Shown piece by piece: positions 55,290-64,000 of a stretch of DNA of 64,000 nt. The stretch is taken from the NCBI GenBank assembly GCA_946478665.1, contig CAMLCZ010000004.1, positions 1 through 64,000 of the forward strand. Direction: 5' to 3'. The notes under the pieces are model-generated. The model was not told the origin of the DNA. It searched no databases and worked only from the letters and a program-made list of their open reading frames with translations. Each line of letters begins with the position of its first letter. Positions within the stretch are counted from its first letter, which is position 1. Source of the DNA: an uncultured Bartonella sp. (GTDB taxonomy: Bacteria; Pseudomonadota; Alphaproteobacteria; Rhizobiales; Rhizobiaceae). The position numbers and the translations under genes were made by a program.

Positions 55290-56481
55290 CAAATACTTTC
55301 CAAAACGGCTTTTTATCATTTTTAACGTCAGGTGTTGTATTTTCAACAGTGACGGGCGCACCACTTGTTTGTGCTTCTTCTTCTGCCAGAGACTGCCCAG
55401 TTAGTGTTTTTTGTTTGGTTTTTGCTGTATTCGCAGCTACATTGCTATTTGTAGAAGCTTTCGTAACGGCGGACTTTTCTGGTGTGATATCTGGTGCGCC
55501 CGGTTTTTCACTTGAAGCTGGTGTTAGTGAGGGAGGTTCACGCGATACTTTTGCTCCAGCTGCTCTTTTACGACTCCAATCAGCAACAAGGGATGCTTCT
55601 TGAACACCCTGAATAGTTGGTGATGGTGCTTTCATTTTTTTCTCTGTCGCTGAAGAGAAGGCTTCATCATATTTTTTCTGATAGGAAGCGAACGCCGTTT
55701 GCATTGACGGACTATTAGACGCTGCGGGACAAGCGCCGGCAGGCGATAATGTTTTGCCGTTTGTATCGCGATTGAAAACATACCGTTTTTCACAAACATC
55801 TACTTTAGGGGGAACACGTGTGACTTCAAAAATATCATATCCCTCTTTCAACATTGTCCAGAACTTGTAATTGGGATCATTGTGATAACGCGCCATATTA
55901 GCTGCGGTCATGCGGAATGGAAAAGCCTGCAATTGAAATTCGCGTTGACCACCTTTGAAAGAATCACGACCAAAAGCATAGATTTGAGCAATATTTTCAT
56001 CACTCATAGAATAGCAGCCCGATGAAGAACAGGCACCATGTACCATAAGATGCTGTCCTGTTCGGCCATTAACCTGATCATAGGCATTGGGGAAGCCAAT
56101 GTTAAAAGCAAGGTAATAGTTAGAATTCGGATTCATTTGGCTTGGGCGAATGGTATAGAAACCTTCGGGCGCCTGCCTATCACCTTCCATATATTTAGGG
56201 CCAAGTTTGCCTGACCATTTGCAAATATCGTATGACGCTATAAGATCATATTTACCGCTGCGGGTTTGTTTCCAGATTTCAACAACGCTTTCTTCTTTAA
56301 AAACACGCACAAGAATGGGCGAATATTTTTCCATATTTTTCGCAACCATCTTGTCTTGTAATTTTTTTGGCAATTCTTGCGTGGCTTTGCCAATTTGTGG
56401 CAAAGTTGCTGTTTCCTGACACCCACTTATAAAAGTTGTGGTAACAAGAAAAGAAGCCATAAGCGCGGTACTTAATTTCAT
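55282..56481 (-). CDS. L,D-transpeptidase (YkuD) lipoprotein
   Basis: A 399-residue lipoprotein: signal peptide with lipobox ISGC (Cys21), YkuD-type catalytic domain (about 55-240) with H148-G-x-C-S-S-S-G-C156-Y-S-M, and a long low-complexity C-terminal tail (about 280-399) rich in Ala, Ser, Thr, Pro and Lys. It is like the YafK-type subgroup. Expected to act in peptidoglycan crosslinking, protein attachment or hydrolysis. The tail may be a wall-spanning or binding segment. Confidence 0.88.
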   Translation of the reverse strand: MKLSTALMASFLVTTTFISGCQETATLPQIGKATQELPKKLQDKMVAKNMEKYSPILVRVFKEESVVEIWKQTRSGKYDLIASYDICKWSGKLGPKYMEGDRQAPEGFYTIRPSQMNPNSNYYLAFNIGFPNAYDQVNGRTGQHLMVHGACSSSGCYSMSDENIAQIYAFGRDSFKGGQREFQLQAFPFRMTAANMARYHNDPNYKFWTMLKEGYDIFEVTRVPPKVDVCEKRYVFNRDTNGKTLSPAGACPAASNSPSMQTAFASYQKKYDEAFSSATEKKMKAPSPTIQGVQEASLVADWSRKRAAGAKVSREPPSLTPASSEKPGAPDITPEKSAVTKASTNSNVAANTAKTKQKTLTGQSLAEEEAQTSGAPVTVENTTPDVKNDKKPFWKVFGD

Positions 56482-56658
56482 TCATAATGCTCCGATAAAC
56501 GGCAATTAATTGAATTATAACCCCAAATTTGGAAAATTTTATAACCACCCAATACAATAAATATTATAGTTAATAATATCATACCGTAAAAAAGATTAAA
56601 CTTCTCCTAAAGTGAATAATTACCGTCATGGTTTCACCGTTGTTAACTTACAGCAACT

Positions 56659-57321
56659 TTATTTATTCGCTAAAATAGACGCCCCATCAACTTGAAAGAT
56701 CTTTGTGGTTTTGACCTCGATATCTTCAATCGCTGTTGACGTGGCAATGCGATAACATGCCTTTTCTACCATTTTATCGTGTGGCACATAGGCTCGCCCC
56801 GGATCTCCAACGAGTATCTTTGCGCCTTGCCGTGATAATTTATAAAACCACTCCATAATGGTTTCAGCCATTGCTTTTTCGTAAAAAATATCACCGGCGA
56901 GAATAACATCCCATAAATTGTCGCTATCAACAATGTTATTTCCCAAGGGTTCAATGACAACGTTGTTTAAAGCTGCATTAAGTTTAAGGGCTTCAATAGC
57001 TAATGGATCTATGTCATTTGCAATGACTGAACGGGCACCAGCTTTTTTTGCTGCAATGGCTACAAGTCCAGAACCTGAGGCGAAATCCAATACATTTTTT
57101 CCTGCCACCTCATGAGGATTTTCTAAAATGTAGCGAGCAAGACCTTCGCCTCCAGCCCATGGAAATGCCCAGAAAGGGGGTGCCATGCCCAGCAAGTTCA
57201 TTTCATCTTGGGTTTTATGCCAAAGTTCATGCACCTCATTGGTTTGATAGAGTTTTATATCAATAAGATTGAGGCATGATTTAGGGCTTGTATTTGCGAG
57301 GATAAACTCTTTTGGGTTCAT
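56659..57321 (-). CDS. Class I SAM-dependent methyltransferase (ETFB lysine methyltransferase-like)
   Basis: A 220-residue methyltransferase with motif I VLDFASGSGLVAIAAKKAGA and VIANDIDPLAIEALKLN, and a DVILAGDIFYEKAMA motif resembling that of METTL20-like enzymes that methylate electron-transfer flavoprotein beta. Often auto-named nicotinamide N-methyltransferase or PrmA-like. ATGA overlap with the EVE gene fixes the start at 57321. Last gene of the tsaD operon. The substrate assignment is tentative. Confidence 0.75.
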   Translation of the reverse strand: MNPKEFILANTSPKSCLNLIDIKLYQTNEVHELWHKTQDEMNLLGMAPPFWAFPWAGGEGLARYILENPHEVAGKNVLDFASGSGLVAIAAKKAGARSVIANDIDPLAIEALKLNAALNNVVIEPLGNNIVDSDNLWDVILAGDIFYEKAMAETIMEWFYKLSRQGAKILVGDPGRAYVPHDKMVEKACYRIATSTAIEDIEVKTTKIFQVDGASILANK

Positions 57322-57746
57322 AGAGTTGCCAGATTTAGGCCGCCCATTCTGCAAACTTCAATCCATTCCGCTTCTGAAACCGGTTGAACTGATAACCGCA
57401 TAGATGTCACGAGTGACATGTTTTGCAAATCAGGATTAGCTTTTACATCTTTTAAGGTTACTGGTTTTGGCATGTCGCAGATCGCACGAATGTCTACACA
57501 TTCCCATCTTGGGTCATCAGTCGTTGTGTCATGATGGGCAAGTGCACAAACTTCAACAATACCTACAATTTCCAAACCTTCATTTGAATGATAAAAAAAG
57601 CCTTTATCATGAAGTTTCATAGCACGCATATTATTACGTGCCTGGTAATTGCGTACGCCATCCCATTGCTCTCCTTCATCACCTTTGGCTTTTTGCATTT
57701 GCCATGACCATTTGAAGGGTTCAGATTTAAATAGCCAATATGCCAT
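57318..57746 (-). CDS. EVE-domain protein
   Basis: A 142-residue EVE-domain (PUA-like) protein. MAYWLFKSEPFKWSW, WDGVRNYQARNNMRAMK and FYHSNEG are the typical segments (thymocyte nuclear protein 1 family). EVE domains bind modified bases in nucleic acids; bacterial roles are unclear. The ATG at 57746 is canonical, and the frame extension to 57881 lies in the previous gene. 4 nt after yciI. Confidence 0.9.
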   Translation of the reverse strand: MAYWLFKSEPFKWSWQMQKAKGDEGEQWDGVRNYQARNNMRAMKLHDKGFFYHSNEGLEIVGIVEVCALAHHDTTTDDPRWECVDIRAICDMPKPVTLKDVKANPDLQNMSLVTSMRLSVQPVSEAEWIEVCRMGGLNLATL

Positions 57747-57750
57747 TTCT

Positions 57751-58041
57751 TTACACCGCATTAGGATTGTTAACGACCCAATTCCAAGGACGTATTTCAA
57801 TATCCGCGAAAAGTCCGGCTTTTGCGTATGGGTCGTTTGCCGCAGCACGTTCAACTTCTTCTTTTGACTGCGCTTCAACAACCATCATTGTTCCGTTCGG
57901 TTTGCCATCTTCATTCAAAAACGGGCCAGCAAATTTCAGTTTGTTTCCAAGGTTCTTTAAATATTCAAGATGCGTCGGCCGTGTATCAATCCGTAATTGG
58001 CTGTGGTCTTTTTTGTCATTTCTTATAACAGCATAAAGCAT
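57751..58041 (-). CDS. YciI-like protein
   Basis: A 96-residue dimeric alpha/beta-barrel protein of the YciI family: MLYAVIRNDKKD, RPTHLEYLKNLG (conserved His), GPFLNEDGKPNGTMMVVEA, NDPYAKAGLFADIEIRPW. The His and a conserved Asp may be catalytic; no reaction is established. Lies 3 nt after gpsA and 4 nt before the EVE gene. Confidence 0.9.
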   Translation of the reverse strand: MLYAVIRNDKKDHSQLRIDTRPTHLEYLKNLGNKLKFAGPFLNEDGKPNGTMMVVEAQSKEEVERAAANDPYAKAGLFADIEIRPWNWVVNNPNAV

Positions 58042-58044
58042 CGA

Positions 58045-59031
58045 TTAATCCTCTGATTTTAAAGGTCTCGTAATGAGCGCTGTAACAGCTTGATCAATTG
58101 TCAAGCTTCCGTCAAGTAAATGTGCGACGGCATCGATAATAGGAGCATCAATTTTTTTCTGATGAAAAAGTTGTGCAGCAATTGGTGCTGTTGCTACACC
58201 TTCTGCCAATTTCAGTCCTGTTGTTGATTTGTTGGCTCCCATAGCAAAGCCATAGGAAAAATTACGTGATTGTGGTGATGAACACGTCAAAATGAGGTCA
58301 CCTAACACAGATAAACCCGACATGGTTTCGGTTTTAGCGCCCATGGCTTTACCTATGCGTCTTAATTCAGCAAAACCACGCGTGACAAGTGCAGCTTGGG
58401 CACTAGCCCCCAAACCCCTTCCACTGGCGGCACCTGCGGCAAGTGCCAAGACGTTTTTGAGTGCCCCTCCCAATTCAACACCCATTAAGTCGTCACTTGA
58501 ATAACAACGAAAAACAGTACCAGAAAGAATTTTGGAAATTTGATGTGCCAATCCGAGGTTGCGAGCAGCAATTGTTACTGCTGTAGGTAAACCACGCGCA
58601 ACATCTTGGGCAAAGCTTGGTCCTGATAAAGCTGCAATGGCGTGGTTGGGCAAAATATCTTCAGCAATGTCAGACATAAAACGTCCAGTCTTTTGCTCAA
58701 TACCTTTTGCACACAATACAAGAGGAGCGTTTTTGGGTATATAGCTAGCAAAGTCGCTAAGAGCTGCGCTAAAAGATTGCGCTGGTATAACACAAAGAAC
58801 CAGATCTGCATTGTCCAGCGCCTGAGCAGGATTTGTTGTTGCTTTGATATCCTTGGGCAATACGATATCAGGCAGATATTGTTCATTTGTGTGATGGTTG
58901 TTGATAGCATCAATAATGTTTTGGTTGCGGCCAAAAAGCGTAACATCATGTCCTAACTGACAAGACATTACTGACAGCGCAGTTCCCCATGCACCGCTTC
59001 CCATAACAGCAATTTTTCTTTTTGACATCAT
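58045..59031 (-). CDS. gpsA: Glycerol-3-phosphate dehydrogenase (NAD(P)+)
   Basis: A 328-residue enzyme making sn-glycerol-3-phosphate for phospholipids. NAD motif [47 protein letters not shown] and the catalytic-Lys region [22 protein letters not shown] overlap with tsaD. Its product feeds acylation steps that lead to PlsC. Confidence 0.95.
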   Translation of the reverse strand: MMSKRKIAVMGSGAWGTALSVMSCQLGHDVTLFGRNQNIIDAINNHHTNEQYLPDIVLPKDIKATTNPAQALDNADLVLCVIPAQSFSAALSDFASYIPKNAPLVLCAKGIEQKTGRFMSDIAEDILPNHAIAALSGPSFAQDVARGLPTAVTIAARNLGLAHQISKILSGTVFRCYSSDDLMGVELGGALKNVLALAAGAASGRGLGASAQAALVTRGFAELRRIGKAMGAKTETMSGLSVLGDLILTCSSPQSRNFSYGFAMGANKSTTGLKLAEGVATAPIAAQLFHQKKIDAPIIDAVAHLLDGSLTIDQAVTALITRPLKSED

Positions 59032-60107
59032 TACGCCTTTGCTCCTCTGCGTCCGGCTCCAATTAACGGTGCTGATTTTTCATCCAGTGGCCAACGCGAA
59101 CGTGGCGCTATGTCAAGTGATGATGTCTCACCTTGTAAAAAATGTTCTAATCCCGCATACGCAATCATTGCTGCATTATCCGTACATAGCGACATTGGAG
59201 GAGCAATAAATGCAAATTCGTGTATATCGCATAATTGTTGTAGTTCACTACGGATAGCTTGATTGGCGGCAACACCACCAGCGACCACCAGTGCGGCTTT
59301 AGCATCTGGATAGAGTTGTTTGAAAAGACCTAGGCTTCGTTCAATTCTGTCGCTCAAAGTGTCTGTAACGGCCAATTGGAATGCGGCTGCAATATCTGCA
59401 ATATCTTGCTCGGTTAACGGTTGCATTTCTATAGCAGCTTGTCTGACAGCGGTTTTGAGACCGGAAAAGGAAAAGTCTAACCGTTTTTCACCTTTTAATG
59501 GACGTGGTAATTCAATTCGATGGCTATTACCCGAGCGGGCCAATTTTTCTATAGCAGGCCCACCTGGATACGGTAATCCTAATAATTTGGCTGTTTTATC
59601 AAATGCTTCGCCAAGGGCGTCATCTATTGTTGTGCCTAAGCGCTGATAATCACCAAGTCCTTTGACCAAAACAACTTGTGTGTGACCGCCAGATACCAGC
59701 AATAATAGATATGGGTAGGAAAGGTTATTTGTGAGTTTTGCTGTTAATGCGTGACCTTCCAAATGGTTTACTGCGATAAATGGTTTGTCTGCGGCTAATG
59801 CCAAAGCTTTCGCGGTCATTAAACCAACAAGAAGTCCCCCAACCAATCCCGGACCACCAGTGGCAGCAATAGCATCAATATAATGAAGTTGTGTGTTTGC
59901 CTCATCAAGCGCCTGTTTGACAAGTCCGTCAAGAATTTCAACATGGGCACGAGCAGCTATTTCAGGGACGACACCACCATAGGGGACGTGATCTTCAATT
60001 TGACTCCATATCACATTGGTCAGGATTTTTATCTTACCATTTTCATCCCGTTCAACGATAGCAGCGGCAGTTTCGTCGCAACTTGTTTCTATTCCCAAAA
60101 CGCGCAT
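59031..60107 (-). CDS. tsaD: tRNA N6-adenosine threonylcarbamoyltransferase TsaD
   Basis: A 358-residue ASKHA-fold protein, transferring the threonylcarbamoyl group to A37 of ANN-decoding tRNAs. [14 protein letters not shown] at the N-terminus, metal ligands in NHLEGH (H115, H119), [10 protein letters not shown], and [10 protein letters not shown]. The start ATG 60107 is preferred over the TTG at 60116. First gene of a five-gene operon (tsaD-gpsA-yciI-EVE-methyltransferase) with gaps of -1, 3, 4 and -4 nt. Confidence 0.96.
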   Translation of the reverse strand: MRVLGIETSCDETAAAIVERDENGKIKILTNVIWSQIEDHVPYGGVVPEIAARAHVEILDGLVKQALDEANTQLHYIDAIAATGGPGLVGGLLVGLMTAKALALAADKPFIAVNHLEGHALTAKLTNNLSYPYLLLLVSGGHTQVVLVKGLGDYQRLGTTIDDALGEAFDKTAKLLGLPYPGGPAIEKLARSGNSHRIELPRPLKGEKRLDFSFSGLKTAVRQAAIEMQPLTEQDIADIAAAFQLAVTDTLSDRIERSLGLFKQLYPDAKAALVVAGGVAANQAIRSELQQLCDIHEFAFIAPPMSLCTDNAAMIAYAGLEHFLQGETSSLDIAPRSRWPLDEKSAPLIGAGRRGAKA

Positions 60108-60267
60108 GTCACGCAAGATCCCTTATTTGTCAAATGTCTGTTTTTTTCGGTATCATGTAAAGATCGACTTGCAAACCAATTCTGTAAAATAGATTGTGGT
60201 TGTTGCGAAGGTTAGGTGATAATGAATAAACTAATTTTAATATAGCGATAAGCGGAGTTCTAACGGT
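60108..60267. other. Divergent promoter region between tsaD and hemD
   Basis: 160 bases; too short for hemC, which I expect here from Brucella/Rhizobium gene order. No hemC remnant is recognisable. A seven-codon ORF (MNKLILI) at 60222-60245 ends 23 nt before hemD, likely by chance. Confidence 0.6.
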
Positions 60268-60954
60268 ATGGCAATTCTTGTAACACGTCCAGAACCGGGG
60301 GCAACACGCACAGCAAATCGCTTACGTGCAATGCATTTTTCACCGTTCATTTTGCCTTTGTCAAAAACATATAGCTTGGCGGTTAATGAAAGTCGGTTGA
60401 TCTGTGATGTTGTTATAGCAACAAGTGAGGCTGTTTTTTTACATAGTGAAAAGAATCTATTGAGTAAGCTATGTGAAAAAGTTTTGTACTGCGTTGGCAC
60501 ACGCACGGCAGAGGCCGCACAAATGGCCGGCTTTAAAAATATTGCTTATATAGCCAGAGATATATTTGATCTTGTTCAATCGCTTGATTGTGCTTCAAAT
60601 ACCAGGCTTCTTTACCTTGCCGGACGGATACGGCGTCCAGACCTAGAAAATATGCTTGAGGTGAAATTTCCAAATATTAATATTCTGGAAGTGTATGATA
60701 CCAAACCAATTATTCTTAACGAACAGCAAAAATCGCATATACCAGACAAAATTGAAGCTGTTATGCTCTATTCTGCAATGGCTGCAACTGGCCTTACACA
60801 AATTGAACAATATATGAATGAAACAACAGTGCTTCTGTGTCTTTCTAGCAGAATTGCCAATGCAATTCCGAAAGCTATTATGAGTGTACCTGTTATCGCA
60901 TATGAACCAAATGAAGAAGCAATGTTAAACGGCTTGAAAGTAATATTGGGCTAA
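60268..60954 (+). CDS. hemD: Uroporphyrinogen-III synthase
   Basis: A 228-residue two-domain HemD. The start AILVTRPEPGATRTANRL, the mid-region RLLYLAGRIRRPDLENML and EVYDTKP are family-like, though HemD is poorly conserved and identity also rests on the following mic60-hemY. It cyclises hydroxymethylbilane to uroporphyrinogen III. hemC, the preceding enzyme's gene, is not next to it. Confidence 0.85.
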   Translation: MAILVTRPEPGATRTANRLRAMHFSPFILPLSKTYSLAVNESRLICDVVIATSEAVFLHSEKNLLSKLCEKVLYCVGTRTAEAAQMAGFKNIAYIARDIFDLVQSLDCASNTRLLYLAGRIRRPDLENMLEVKFPNINILEVYDTKPIILNEQQKSHIPDKIEAVMLYSAMAATGLTQIEQYMNETTVLLCLSSRIANAIPKAIMSVPVIAYEPNEEAMLNGLKVILG

Positions 60955-61045
60955 ATATATTGCTAAGTTTAATTATATTATTTTAAACTATTCCTTCATT
61001 TCGTGCTGTTATTTGTTAACTTGAGGACAATGAAAGCGAGGAGCA

Positions 61046-62383
61046 ATGGCACAATCTGTGAAACCACCAGCTAAATCACAGCATGCGGGCAAAAGTCGCA
61101 AACCAATAACTATCGATCATGTGCCTTTGCAGAAATCGACACCACAAGCAGAGCCTATTGCTATTGACGAAAAACAGGAAACTCCAATGTCTCAAACAGG
61201 GCATGATAAAACGACAACAGCTTCATCAAATTCTCAAGTAGGACAAGATAATAAGCGTCCGTTGGAGAATGATAAACGTGATGACGCAAGGCAAGCTGCG
61301 ATAAGTAATTCATCTAAAAGAGGTACAGGTAGCCTTTTTGTTGCAGGACTATCGGGTGGTGTTGTCGCGCTTATCTTGGGTGCTGGATTACAGTGGTTAG
61401 GCCTTTTACCGTTTACGTCTTCCGATTCTACGGTTCAAAACAAAGTGTCAGAACTGGAAGAACAATTCGGTGATTTTAAACAGCAAATTGCTGATGGTAC
61501 TGCTTCAACGGCGCAGTTGTCGGGTGAAGATCGTAAAGTTATTGATGATGTCGTTGCGGCTGTTGAAACATTAAACGCGAAAACCAATGATATTGGTCAG
61601 CAATTAGCTAGCACGAATAACAGTGTTGCAACTCTTAACAATACTATAAATTCGATAGCAGCACAGAATGGTGATCCCCAAGCATTAGATGCATTGTCAA
61701 AAAAGTTTGATAGTGTTGATCAGAAATTGTCCGCTATTGATGATGTGGTGCAAAAAACAGGAAAAGCCTTATCACTTAGTACTAAAAATTCTGATGACAT
61801 AAAAGTTTTAACACAGCAGATGGACGATATGAAATCGCAATTATCTAATCCTGTTCAAGGGAAGGAGATTGCAATTATCACAGCGGTTAATTCATTAAAA
61901 AGCGCAGTTGATCGTGGTGGATCATATGTCAACGAGCTGCAAATTTTGCGTAGCGTTGCTCCTGGTTTAAAAGGGCTCGATGAGCTTCAAGCAAATGCAG
62001 TAAAAGGGTTACCTAACCAAGCAGAACTTGCCGCGGAATTTTCGCATATAGCAGATAAAATTGCAGCAACCGAGAATCAGGCTGCAGAAGACGCTGGTAT
62101 TGGTGAACAATTGTGGGCAAGTGCCAAGGGACTTGTTTCATCACGACCGATTGGTGATGTTGAAGGTGATAATCCTGCAGCCATTGCAGCAAGAATGGAA
62201 GTATCCATTAAAAATGGCGATTATGAAAAGGCACTTGCTGAATGGCAGAATTTGCCACAAAATGCTAAGGAGGTTTCTGCAGATTTCATGCAGAAATTGA
62301 CATTGAAACGCAATACTGATGCGCTTTTGTCAGAAGCATTGACGACCATTATGCAGCCATCGACAGCAAAAGACCAACATTAA
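61046..62383 (+). CDS. Mic60/mitofilin-like inner-membrane protein
   Basis: A 445-residue COG4223-type protein: a hydrophilic cytosolic N-terminus (1-95), one transmembrane helix (about 97-118, VAGLSGGVVALILGAGLQWL), then coiled-coil segments (125-275) and a C-terminal mitofilin-like domain (about 345-430, AEWQNLPQNAKEVSADFMQKL). Alphaproteobacterial Mic60 shapes inner-membrane folds in some species. The place between hemD and hemY is the conserved one. 91 bp from hemD, 14 bp to hemY. Confidence 0.87.
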   Translation: MAQSVKPPAKSQHAGKSRKPITIDHVPLQKSTPQAEPIAIDEKQETPMSQTGHDKTTTASSNSQVGQDNKRPLENDKRDDARQAAISNSSKRGTGSLFVAGLSGGVVALILGAGLQWLGLLPFTSSDSTVQNKVSELEEQFGDFKQQIADGTASTAQLSGEDRKVIDDVVAAVETLNAKTNDIGQQLASTNNSVATLNNTINSIAAQNGDPQALDALSKKFDSVDQKLSAIDDVVQKTGKALSLSTKNSDDIKVLTQQMDDMKSQLSNPVQGKEIAIITAVNSLKSAVDRGGSYVNELQILRSVAPGLKGLDELQANAVKGLPNQAELAAEFSHIADKIAATENQAAEDAGIGEQLWASAKGLVSSRPIGDVEGDNPAAIAARMEVSIKNGDYEKALAEWQNLPQNAKEVSADFMQKLTLKRNTDALLSEALTTIMQPSTAKDQH

Positions 62384-62397
62384 AGGGGTATAATGAC

Positions 62398-63942
62398 ATG
62401 GTTCGGGTACTTCTTTATATTCTTATAGTTGTTTTTATTGGAGCTGGTTTTGCTTGGTTAGCGAATAATCCAGGCGACCTAGTTATGACATTTGGTGCAA
62501 CACGTGTGACAGTGCCATTTTTTACAGCTGTTATATTGTTTGTTGTATTGTTGATTGTCGCTTTACTCATCATTTGGTTATTACGGGTATTGTTTACAGC
62601 ACCGCGAAACGTATCAAAGCACTTTGCACAGAAAAGACAGAAAAAAGGTCAGGAAGCATTATCGAGTGGACTATTGGCGGTTTTGTCGGGAGATTTGGAT
62701 ACAGCGCGGCGAATGAATAAACGCGTAACTAGATATATCGACAGTGACCATGAACCGCTAGTCAAGCTTATGGAAGCCCAAACTTTATTGCTTGAAAACG
62801 ATATACCAAATGCAATTCGTGTTTACGAAGAAATGAGCAAAAATCCTAAGACACGCTTAATAGGTTTAAATGGTCTTTTTCGGGAAGCTATGAAATCAGG
62901 CGCTTATGAAGCCGCTGGGCAATATGCCGAGCAGGCTACCCATATTTCGCCAACTGTTAAGTGGGCAAATCGCGCTATGCTCAATCGGTTGAGTGCAGAA
63001 GGTGATTGGGATAAGGCGATAGAGCTTTTCGATAGGGAAATAAAGGCTTTGCCACGTGTTGAACGGACAGACAAACCGCACAACCACCAGCGTGTTATTT
63101 TGTTGACCGGTCAAGCAATGGAAAAATTCGAGAATTATCCCGATGATGCGCGAAAAATCACACTTAAAGCACAAAAATTGGAGCCAGATTTTGTGCCAGC
63201 AACAATTGTTGCTGCGGATATATTATATAAGCTTCATGAGGTGCGGAAAGCTGATAAACTTATCGAAGCATTATGGAGAAAATCGCCTCATCCAGATTTG
63301 GCTGATGTTTATTTGACAGGGCAGGAGCGTGCGGTTGACCGGTTGAAAAAAGCAAGAAAACTTGCAAGCAATAATCCCAATAAATTTGAATCTTGCATGG
63401 TTTTAGCACGAGCAGCTTTTGATGCTGGAGAATTGCCACTTGCACGTGAACAAGCTGAAAAGGCTGCAGAAATAGGCCCACGTGAAAGCGCATACTTATT
63501 GTTGGCTGATATAGAAGAAGTTCAAAGTGGTGATCAGGGCAAAGTTCGGCAATGGTTATCTAATGCAGTACGTGCGCAACGTGATCCAGTATGGATGGCA
63601 GATGGGGTTGCTTTCGAAAAATGGCAACCTGTTTCGCCTTTGACTGGTAAACTCGATGCTTTTGAGTGGAAAGTACCTGCACAGTCTTTAGCGGGTAATA
63701 TGACCAAAAATGAGTCTCATAAGCCTGTATTGGAGGTCACTACTATTAAAAATGCTGGTATTGATGACTTCCCGCATCAGAAATTTGACACCAAGCCAGT
63801 AGACAGTAATTTTTCAGCTAAGGAGAAGACATTAGCAGCAGAACCAGTATTGGTTGTTGATGCTATTGATCCGTCAAAACCTGATGATGCTGAAAATATG
63901 ACCCGCATTAATGTCGATGATCCTGGTGTTTATAAGGGCTAA
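62398..63942 (+). CDS. hemY: HemY-like membrane protein with TPR-type repeats
   Basis: A 514-residue protein: two N-terminal helices (about 3-20 and 40-63), the HemY_N domain (ending VSKHFAQKRQKKGQEALSSGLLAVLSGD) and TPR-like helical repeats (about 100-400). The last about 90 residues are polar and probably disordered. Linked to the porphyrin pathway by gene position; it is not protoporphyrinogen oxidase. Its molecular role is not settled. Confidence 0.88.
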   Translation: MVRVLLYILIVVFIGAGFAWLANNPGDLVMTFGATRVTVPFFTAVILFVVLLIVALLIIWLLRVLFTAPRNVSKHFAQKRQKKGQEALSSGLLAVLSGDLDTARRMNKRVTRYIDSDHEPLVKLMEAQTLLLENDIPNAIRVYEEMSKNPKTRLIGLNGLFREAMKSGAYEAAGQYAEQATHISPTVKWANRAMLNRLSAEGDWDKAIELFDREIKALPRVERTDKPHNHQRVILLTGQAMEKFENYPDDARKITLKAQKLEPDFVPATIVAADILYKLHEVRKADKLIEALWRKSPHPDLADVYLTGQERAVDRLKKARKLASNNPNKFESCMVLARAAFDAGELPLAREQAEKAAEIGPRESAYLLLADIEEVQSGDQGKVRQWLSNAVRAQRDPVWMADGVAFEKWQPVSPLTGKLDAFEWKVPAQSLAGNMTKNESHKPVLEVTTIKNAGIDDFPHQKFDTKPVDSNFSAKEKTLAAEPVLVVDAIDPSKPDDAENMTRINVDDPGVYKG

Positions 63943-64000
63943 TATTTGATCTAATCGAAAGGCCTAGAATAAACTTAACAAATCGGGGTTTTAGCAAAGG

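Noticed and set aside
60222-60245. Leader peptide ORF MNKLILI before hemD
   Set aside because: Seven codons in A+T-rich DNA are expected by chance; no regulatory codon run or attenuator hairpin follows.

Overview
The window reads as chromosomal backbone of an alphaproteobacterium of the order Hyphomicrobiales (Rhizobiales), close to the Brucellaceae/Bartonellaceae. The evidence is gene content and order: dapF-mtaB-ftsY; zapE-mdh-sucCD-sucAB-lpdA; hisC-tyrC divergent from metXW; tsaD-gpsA divergent from hemD-mic60-hemY; an Omp19-type lipoprotein; a BA14K-domain protein; a two-gene carboxy(nor)spermidine route; and a fused MrpAB antiporter subunit. The DNA is A+T-rich by eye (about 40% G+C, not counted), with very A+T-rich gaps between genes. 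I see no phage, insertion sequence, CRISPR array or rRNA. One tRNA gene (tRNA-Gly, GCC) is present. Coding density is high and many genes overlap by 1-8 nt.

Layout. 1-2.4 kb (minus): start of ftsY (with a Pro-Glu repeat at the window edge), mtaB, dapF. 2.8-15 kb (plus): omp19, zapE, then a TCA-cycle block mdh, sucC, sucD, sucA, sucB, with a MAPEG protein and a LysE exporter between sucB and lpdA. 15.2-18.8 kb (minus): a TraB/GumN protein and the polyamine dehydrogenase/decarboxylase pair. 19-25.7 kb (plus): a BA14K protein and the six-gene Mrp Na+/H+ antiporter operon. 25.8-30.8 kb: tyrC and hisC (minus), then metX, metW and an APH-fold kinase (plus). 30.8-34.2 kb (minus): modEABC molybdate uptake with a good Mo-box. 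34.5-39.1 kb: a D-amino-acid aminotransferase (plus), then holA attached to the end of a three-gene ABC importer operon (minus). 39.3-45.1 kb: tRNA-Gly, a YagU protein, a DASS carrier, a divergent pair of DJ-1/PfpI proteins (isonitrile-hydratase-like enzyme and GlxA-type regulator), thiD and an unrecognised secreted protein. 45.3-52.5 kb: three-subunit membrane-bound gluconate 2-dehydrogenase, plsC, the bioMNY biotin importer and a universal stress protein. 52.8-56.5 kb: a D,D-carboxypeptidase coupled to a CobW-family GTPase, and (minus) an L,D-transpeptidase lipoprotein coupled to a TusA-like protein. 56.6-64 kb: a tight minus-strand operon tsaD-gpsA-yciI-EVE-methyltransferase, divergent from hemD-mic60-hemY.

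How the genes work together: the central block supplies malate dehydrogenase, succinyl-CoA synthetase and the whole 2-oxoglutarate dehydrogenase complex. Gluconate dehydrogenase would feed electrons from periplasmic sugar-acid oxidation into respiration. ModABC and BioMNY import cofactor precursors, and the presence of BioMNY suggests reliance on external biotin. Omp19, BA14K, the L,D-transpeptidase and DacF-type enzyme belong to the envelope.

I did not find a clear new multi-gene system. The observations most worth a second look are: a stem-loop between the Shine-Dalgarno sequence and start codon of sucA; holA starting with TTG directly behind an ABC-transporter gene; the enzyme/regulator pair of DJ-1 proteins; the secreted unknown protein overlapping thiD; the absence of hemC from its usual place before hemD; and the Mo-box of modE.
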